Part shown: positions 59,121 through 64,000 of the stretch, piece after piece
Layout: each line of letters begins with the position of its first letter
Numbering within the stretch: position 1 is the first letter of the stretch
Assembly: GCF_014192015.1 (NCBI RefSeq)
Contig: NZ_JACHXJ010000005.1
Span: 186,001 to 250,000 of the forward strand
Source of the DNA: Paenibacillus rhizosphaerae
GTDB lineage: Bacteria; Bacillota; Bacilli; Paenibacillales; Paenibacillaceae
Length of the DNA: 64,000 nt
Reading direction: 5' to 3'
Notes under the pieces: model-generated
Seen by the model: the letters and a program-made list of their open reading frames with translations, nothing else
Databases searched by the model: none
Told to the model about the DNA's origin: nothing
Program-made: the position numbers and the translations under genes

Positions 59121-61751
59121 ATGAAGGAAAAGCTGGAGCGGTACAAATTTTTCCGTATTCTGGCTTCGATATATGAGATCAAAGCGATTCGTCTGCTCAT
59201 TCCGCTTGCGGTGATCGCTCTCGTCTATTGGGAGGGGCAGCGGGAACTGCGGCAGATTCACCTGGCGCGTACGTTCCATGAGCTGCGTCTGCTGCCGGTG
59301 GGCACCGTCGTGGGGATCTGTCTGTTTTCCCTGTTTTCCGTCGGGGTGATGAGCCTGTACGATTACATGATCCGCATGCATTTTAAGCTGAACGTCGGCT
59401 GGTGGAACACGTTCCGTTACGCCTGGATCGCCAACACGTTTAACAATATGATCGGTTTTGCCGGGCTGACCGGCGCCGGCCTCCGTACCTTGCTGTATAA
59501 AAGGAGCGGCATTGCGCCCTCGCTGATGGCGTCTGCGGTCGTATTTCTGTCACCGGTCATCATCACAGGGCTGTCCCTCATGTCCTGGGGCGTTCTAGCG
59601 GGGATGTTCCCGGCAACCACGATGATCCGGGAGCACCGCTGGCTGGTTTTCGCCGTATGGGGGATGGCACTTTACCTGCCTTTATTTATTCTGATGCAGC
59701 GCTCATCGCTGTTTACGCGGTGGTTCAACAAAGGAGAGGGCCGGACGCCTTGGAGCACGGTGGCCGTCTCCCTGTGCGCATCGCTGCTGGAATGGGCCTG
59801 CGCCGGCGTGACGTTTTGGCTGATTGCCGCCAGTGTCCTGCATGACGTAACCTTCCAGGGCGTCATGGGTATGTATACCGTATCCGCCATTGCCGGTATT
59901 CTCAGCATGGCGCCGGGAGGCATCGGTGCGTTCGATCTGACCGTCCTGCTCGGCATTGAGCATATGGGATATCCAGCCGAAAGGGCGATGGCCGTCCTGG
60001 TGCTGTTTCGGCTCTTCTACTACGTCATCCCCTGGTTGATTGGGCTGATCTTGGCAGCCTTCGAATTCGGAAGTCCGGCGAAACGCACCTTGGAGAAGGT
60101 TGAGACCGCCGTCGAGATTCCACTGAACGCCTGGCAGCGGCTGTGGCGCTGGCCGGGGCAGATGCGCTTTCTGAGCGATCTGGGCGTGTGGGCGCTCGGC
60201 AAACTCGTACTGGTCAGCGGATTCCTGCTGCTGCTGTCGGCCGCAACGCCAGGACTGCTGTACCGGCTGCGGTTGTCGGAGGAGCTGCTGTCCATGCCGA
60301 TCATGCGTATCTCCCACCTGCTGTCGGTCATGATCGGCTTTATGCTGATCATTCTTTCCCGGGGCATTTCACTCCGCATCCGCGGGGCGTATTTGTGGAC
60401 GAGCGGGCTGCTCTTCGCCGGGGCGGTCTTCACCTTTACGAAGGCGTTTGATTTCGAAGAAGCTATTTTTCTGCTGATCGTTACGCTGATGCTGTGGATT
60501 TCCCGGGCCCGCTTTTATCGCTCAGGCGCCCTGATCGAGTGGAGAAGCGCAGCCGTATGGTATATGCTTTCGGCGGTGATCGCCTTGGCTTATTACTGGG
60601 TTGGCGCCCATGTTCACCATGGATGGCTGCGCCACCTGCCGACTGCGGAGCGGATGCATTGGATGGTCGGCTCCAATCCTTATGCCGCATCTGCTGTGAT
60701 CGGTCTCGCCGGGGCATGGCTTCTGCTGACCATGCTGATCGTGCTGCGTCCCAGCCGCAAGGTGGCGGCCCCGGCGAAACCGGCCGATCTGGACAGGCTG
60801 CGGCAGTATCTGCAGATTCATCACGGAAATTTGCTGACCCATATGTTGTTTACGGGGGATAAAAGCTTCTTCTGGTCCGCGGATGACGAAGTGCTGATCC
60901 CTTACGCCCGCTCGCGTGACAAGCTGGTCGTGCTCGGCGATCCGCTCGGTCCGGAGAAGCTGGTACCGGGTGCGGTGGGCGAGTTTTTGCAAATGGCTGA
61001 TACCTACGCGATGTCCGTAGTCTTCTATCAGGCGACCCCCGGCTATCTGCCGATGTACCATGAATTCGGCTACCGGTTTTTCAAGCTCGGCGAAGAAGCC
61101 TTGGTGCATCTGGATCAGTTTACGCTGTCGGGCAAGAAAAACACCGACCTGCGTACGGTGCGCAACCGTTTCGAGCGGGAAGGGGCGGTGTTTGAAGTGG
61201 TTCATCCACCTTTTGCACCGGAGCTGCTGCGCGAGCTGCGCGCGGTGTCGGACGACTGGATGCACGGCAGGCGGGAAAAAGGGTTCTCCCTGGGCTGGTT
61301 TGACGAGCGCTATTTGCAGGAGGCGCCGATTGCCGTACTGCGGGAAGCCGGAGGAAGCATCTTTGCCTTTGCGTCCCTTGCCCCGGCTTATGACGGTGGA
61401 CGGACGATGTCCATCGATCTCATGCGCCACCGCAGCCAAGTTCCGAACGGGACGATGGATTATTTGTTCGTCCAGCTTTTGGAGTGGTCTAAGGAGCAGG
61501 GATACGAGGTCTTTAACCTCGGGAACGCACCGCTGGCAAGCGTGGGCGAGACCCGGAGCGCGCTGCGTGAGGAGAAGCTGGCCGCGCTGGTATTCCAGTA
61601 CGGAGGGCATTGGTACGGATTTAAGGGCCTCCGGAAGTACAAGGGCAAGTTTTCGCCCGAATGGGAGCCGCGGTTCCTGGCGTATCCCGCTTCCGTGTCA
61701 CTGCCGGTGCTGACCGTCGATCTGGTGCGGCTCGTATCGCGTAGGGTATAA
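59121..61751 (+). CDS. mprF: MprF: phosphatidylglycerol lysyltransferase/flippase
   Basis: An 876-residue protein. The N-terminal part (about 1-530) has about 14 membrane segments including the flippase-type region with SMAPGGIGAFDLTVLLG; the C-terminal DUF2156 domain (about 545-876) is the aminoacyl transferase, with LVVLGDPLGP, FFKLGEEALVHL and GLRKYKGKFSPEWEPRFLAYP. It transfers an amino acid, usually lysine, from tRNA to phosphatidylglycerol and flips the product, lowering sensitivity to cationic peptides. ATG 59121 follows AAAGGG. It appears monocistronic, near a histidine kinase/response regulator pair. Confidence 0.93.
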   Translation: MKEKLERYKFFRILASIYEIKAIRLLIPLAVIALVYWEGQRELRQIHLARTFHELRLLPVGTVVGICLFSLFSVGVMSLYDYMIRMHFKLNVGWWNTFRYAWIANTFNNMIGFAGLTGAGLRTLLYKRSGIAPSLMASAVVFLSPVIITGLSLMSWGVLAGMFPATTMIREHRWLVFAVWGMALYLPLFILMQRSSLFTRWFNKGEGRTPWSTVAVSLCASLLEWACAGVTFWLIAASVLHDVTFQGVMGMYTVSAIAGILSMAPGGIGAFDLTVLLGIEHMGYPAERAMAVLVLFRLFYYVIPWLIGLILAAFEFGSPAKRTLEKVETAVEIPLNAWQRLWRWPGQMRFLSDLGVWALGKLVLVSGFLLLLSAATPGLLYRLRLSEELLSMPIMRISHLLSVMIGFMLIILSRGISLRIRGAYLWTSGLLFAGAVFTFTKAFDFEEAIFLLIVTLMLWISRARFYRSGALIEWRSAAVWYMLSAVIALAYYWVGAHVHHGWLRHLPTAERMHWMVGSNPYAASAVIGLAGAWLLLTMLIVLRPSRKVAAPAKPADLDRLRQYLQIHHGNLLTHMLFTGDKSFFWSADDEVLIPYARSRDKLVVLGDPLGPEKLVPGAVGEFLQMADTYAMSVVFYQATPGYLPMYHEFGYRFFKLGEEALVHLDQFTLSGKKNTDLRTVRNRFEREGAVFEVVHPPFAPELLRELRAVSDDWMHGRREKGFSLGWFDERYLQEAPIAVLREAGGSIFAFASLAPAYDGGRTMSIDLMRHRSQVPNGTMDYLFVQLLEWSKEQGYEVFNLGNAPLASVGETRSALREEKLAALVFQYGGHWYGFKGLRKYKGKFSPEWEPRFLAYPASVSLPVLTVDLVRLVSRRV

Positions 61752-62342
61752 GGATGCAGCAGGCGCTGCTCAGGATGGCGCCAAAGTCCATCCAGTATTT
61801 TATATCGTGAAGTTTGGAGATTGGCGAGCCAGCGTAGAACATCCTTAGCGCCAGACCGACCGTAAATTTGGGAAATCAGTCCGAAAACCTGAAGAATGCC
61901 GGAGAATAGCTGAATGGTTTGCGATTCAGACGATTTAGGGCGGGTTCACGGTTAAATTGATCTTGTCTGCGTATAATGAACAAATTCAGTTTTTGTCTTT
62001 TAAAAGGTGGACAGAAGTAATATATCTTCGCTCAAACGTTCGATTCCATATATGGGACACGTGTTGGATATTGACACTAGATATAGGGATTTTGAATCCA
62101 ACCGCGTGCAGGAGAATATATATGTCTTGTCCTTCTTTTGTAGGACAAAACAAGGATATGTCCATTGGATAAGGACAGGCCCCGTTATTCATACGTTTGG
62201 ATGGCCAATAGGCAAATGATCATCCTCATAAAAGGGAACCGGGCATAAAACATCAACCGTTCTCCACCAACTCGCATCTTCGTGTTCAAGACGTGAGGGA
62301 TGGATGACATTTTTCCTGGGAAAACCGAGTAGAGGGAGGCAG
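61752..62342. other. 590-bp region without a convincing gene
   Basis: No ORF here has both a ribosome binding site and protein-like composition. On the minus strand 61752-61945 stays open in one frame and reads like a coding remnant (segment containing QVFGLISQIYGRSG), perhaps a transposase or repeat piece. From about 61960 to 62220 the sequence is AT-richer. GGATGG/CCATCC (61783-61803) and TTGTCCT (62127-62133)/AGGACAA (62142-62148) are inverted repeats. It may hold an RNA, a decayed element or promoters; nothing can be called. Confidence 0.35.
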
Positions 62343-63644
62343 CTATTTGGGCAGACGGATGCGGATAATGACCCCCTTCGGATGGTTATGAAGTGCCTGG
62401 ATGGTGCCGTGATGGCTGTGCACGATCCACTGGGCGATCGAGAGCCCGAGACCGGAGCCGCCGTTTTCCCTGGAGCGTGCCCGATCTTCCCGATAGAACC
62501 GGTCGAAGACGCGCTGAAGGCCCTCCTCGCTGATCCCGATGCCGGTGTCACTGACTTCGATAAACACCCGGTTTTCCTTGATATAGGTGCTGATGCCGAT
62601 GCTGTCGTGCTCTTTCGTATACTTGAGGGCGTTGTCCAATAGAATGACCATCAGCTGGTGCAGCCGGGCGGGATCAGCCTGGATTCGGGCCTTGCTCGTC
62701 AGCCGGAGCCAGATATGCTTGTCCGAAAGCTCGGCGATTTCGATATACGGGCTGCACATGTCGTGGATCAATTCGTCTATGTCGACCGGCTGCTTCTCCA
62801 GCTGGGTTTCGGTGGAATCGGCCCTGGCGAGCGTAAGCAGGTCGGTCGTCAGCCGGGACAGCCGGCGGGTTTCCGAGAGGGATAAGGCGATGTTCTCGAA
62901 TGTGTCCACGATTTTTTTATCCGGCATGGTCTGCAGCAATTCCAGTTTGTTCTGGATGATGGTGAGCGGGGTCCGCAGTTCGTGCGACGCGTTCTCCACA
63001 AACTCCACCTGCTTCTCCCAGGAGCGGATCACGGGTTTAATCGTTTTCCGGGACAGGATGATGCTGGCGGTGATCGACAGCAGAATAAACACGGCCGCGC
63101 AAATGATGATGATGCGCTTGAAGTTGCCCAGCAGATTATGCTCGGTATCGACATCGACCAGCAGCTGGATGTAGCTGTCCTTAAAAAGGGGGTCGGGAAC
63201 GGTCAGCGTGCGGAAGTGATACGTGCCCTTCATGGTCAGGTTGGAAATGACACCGATCGTGGACGGGTCGAATTTCAGGTTTTCCAAACCGTAATTTTCG
63301 TAGTTCAGCATGCCGATCTGCTGGATGTTGGCAATTTCACCTTTGGCGTTCCACTGGACGGGAATGATCCGGGGGCTTGGAGGGGGCATGACCCTGCCAA
63401 ACCGGAACCGTTCCGACGATCGTTCCGACGATCCATCCTTGAGCGGACTGCCGCCGAACCTGGATTCGATGATGCTTTTGTACATGGTCAGATCCCGGTC
63501 GGGTTTGGCGAACAGCGTTGTCCGCATTTGGCCGAATACGATCGCACCGAAGAGGCCGAAGAGCAGGGTGAATGCGATCAGGTTGTACAGAATCAGCCGG
63601 AGCTGCTGGTGGCGGATCACTTTGTTTTTATTCATGGTCTTCAC
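62343..63644 (-). CDS. Sensor histidine kinase
   Basis: A 433-residue membrane kinase. Membrane segments at about 15-37 and 180-200 enclose an extracytoplasmic domain of about 140 residues. There is no clear HAMP. The HisKA motif is VENASHELRTPLTIIQNKLELL (phospho-acceptor His about 223); the ATPase domain has LLDNALKYTKEHD (N box), VSDTGIGIS (G1) and GGSGLGLSIAQWIV (G2). It overlaps the response regulator gene by 17 nt. GTG 63644 or ATG 63635 may be the start. The signal is unknown; envelope stress is possible given nearby mprF. Confidence 0.9.
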   Translation of the reverse strand: MKTMNKNKVIRHQQLRLILYNLIAFTLLFGLFGAIVFGQMRTTLFAKPDRDLTMYKSIIESRFGGSPLKDGSSERSSERFRFGRVMPPPSPRIIPVQWNAKGEIANIQQIGMLNYENYGLENLKFDPSTIGVISNLTMKGTYHFRTLTVPDPLFKDSYIQLLVDVDTEHNLLGNFKRIIIICAAVFILLSITASIILSRKTIKPVIRSWEKQVEFVENASHELRTPLTIIQNKLELLQTMPDKKIVDTFENIALSLSETRRLSRLTTDLLTLARADSTETQLEKQPVDIDELIHDMCSPYIEIAELSDKHIWLRLTSKARIQADPARLHQLMVILLDNALKYTKEHDSIGISTYIKENRVFIEVSDTGIGISEEGLQRVFDRFYREDRARSRENGGSGLGLSIAQWIVHSHHGTIQALHNHPKGVIIRIRLPK

Positions 63645-64000
63645 CGTTCTCCGACAGCATGTACCCCATGCCGCGGATCGTCTTAATGTACTTGTCGTAA
63701 CCAGCCGCTTTGAACTTTTTACGAAGGTTGCTGATGTAGACCTCGATCACCGTGTTGGTGGTACTGGAATCCATGCCCCAGACCCGGTCGAAAATTTGTT
63801 CTTTGGTCACGATGATGTTTTTGTTGTTCATCAGGTATTCCAGCAGGTCGATCTGCTTGCCGTTCAGCAGGATCGCTTCCTCGCCGATGCTGACTGTACG
63901 GCTCTTCAGATTGAGCCGCAGTTCCTTGAAGGAGAGGGTGTGCTCCCTGAACCCTCCGACAGAGCGCCGGACGATGGCCTCCAGGCGAAGCAGGAGCTCT
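63628..64000 (-). CDS. OmpR-family response regulator, C-terminal part (partial)
   Basis: The gene runs off the right edge. The visible 123 residues are a winged-helix OmpR/PhoB DNA-binding domain: LLNGKQIDLLEYLMNNKNIIVTKEQIFDRVWG, TNTVIEVYISNLRKKF and IKTIRGMGYML. The receiver domain is outside the window. It is translationally coupled with the histidine kinase gene and should be its partner. Confidence 0.92.
   Translation of the reverse strand, partial: ELLLRLEAIVRRSVGGFREHTLSFKELRLNLKSRTVSIGEEAILLNGKQIDLLEYLMNNKNIIVTKEQIFDRVWGMDSSTTNTVIEVYISNLRKKFKAAGYDKYIKTIRGMGYMLSENGEDHE

Noticed and set aside
61957..62219. Two small + strand frames of about 70 codons in the 61.7-62.3 kb gap
   Set aside because: No ribosome binding sites, overlapping each other, and no protein-like pattern.

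Overview
The window looks like chromosomal DNA of a spore-forming, fairly GC-rich Firmicute, most likely Paenibacillus or a close relative. This is inferred from strong AGGAGG-type ribosome binding sites, frequent GTG starts, TTGACA/TATAAT promoters, many hairpin+T-run terminators, a complete gerA-type germinant receptor operon (37301-41012), two tandem CotS-family genes (24742-26672), and the HxlR/HxlA/HxlB formaldehyde module. I see no rRNA, tRNA, CRISPR array, intact insertion sequence or prophage. The first and last genes run off the window.

Layout, left to right. 1-3.7 kb: end of an amino acid permease, then two divergent ribosome-protection genes, an ABC-F ATPase and a FusB/FusC-type EF-G-binding protein. 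Each has a strong promoter, a long leader and a terminator hairpin just before the gene, which is the layout of transcription attenuation. 3.7-5.9 kb: a flavodoxin-fold quinone reductase facing an HxlR regulator across a cluster of GTAC sites, and a small AraC operon. 6.1-11.2 kb: an alkylation-repair neighbourhood (AlkZ-type glycosylase, AlkC-type glycosylase, full-length Ada) around a TetR/SRPBCC pair. 11.5-13.8 kb: an RlmN paralogue, a DUF423 protein and a basic protein with a duplicated Ser/Gly/Thr module. 14.1-17.5 kb: a MoxR / DUF58 / DUF4129 operon. 17.7-19.4 kb: ribulose monophosphate formaldehyde fixation. 19.6-21.9 kb: a YdaK/YdaM-like exopolysaccharide synthase with a degenerate GGDEF receptor.

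22-24.7 kb: an AraC/GyrI-like regulator and a decayed stretch holding a truncated alcohol dehydrogenase, a truncated LysR-like gene and a frameshifted alkyltransferase-like gene. 24.7-29 kb: CotS pair and a MerR/MFS operon. 29-31.2 kb: a flavin oxidoreductase plus an ECF41-type sigma factor behind an ECF41-like promoter. 31.4-37.1 kb: acyltransferase, VanY-like carboxypeptidase, ArsR regulator, YfmJ-like reductase, YeeE/TusA-like sulfur module and an acidic small protein. 37.3-41 kb: gerA operon. 41-47.5 kb: ROK kinase, MarR, FUSC protein, and LysR facing a threonine synthase-like enzyme. 47.7-54.8 kb: exported FAD protein, BirA-controlled bioB, TetR and a 1040-residue MMPL transporter. 54.9-58.8 kb: Old Yellow Enzyme, ArsR regulator and a large KatE catalase with a sigma-B-like promoter. 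59-64 kb: MprF and an OmpR/histidine-kinase pair.

The common theme is defence and stress: ribosome-targeting drugs, alkylating agents, formaldehyde, quinones and electrophiles, peroxide, cationic peptides and drug efflux, each usually with its own local regulator and a readable operator. The strongest points for follow-up are the twin attenuators at 2.3-3.0 kb, the ECF41 promoter at 29.1 kb, the operator pair shared by the ArsR and Old Yellow Enzyme genes at 56.1/56.5 kb, and the deletion scar at about 24.06 kb.
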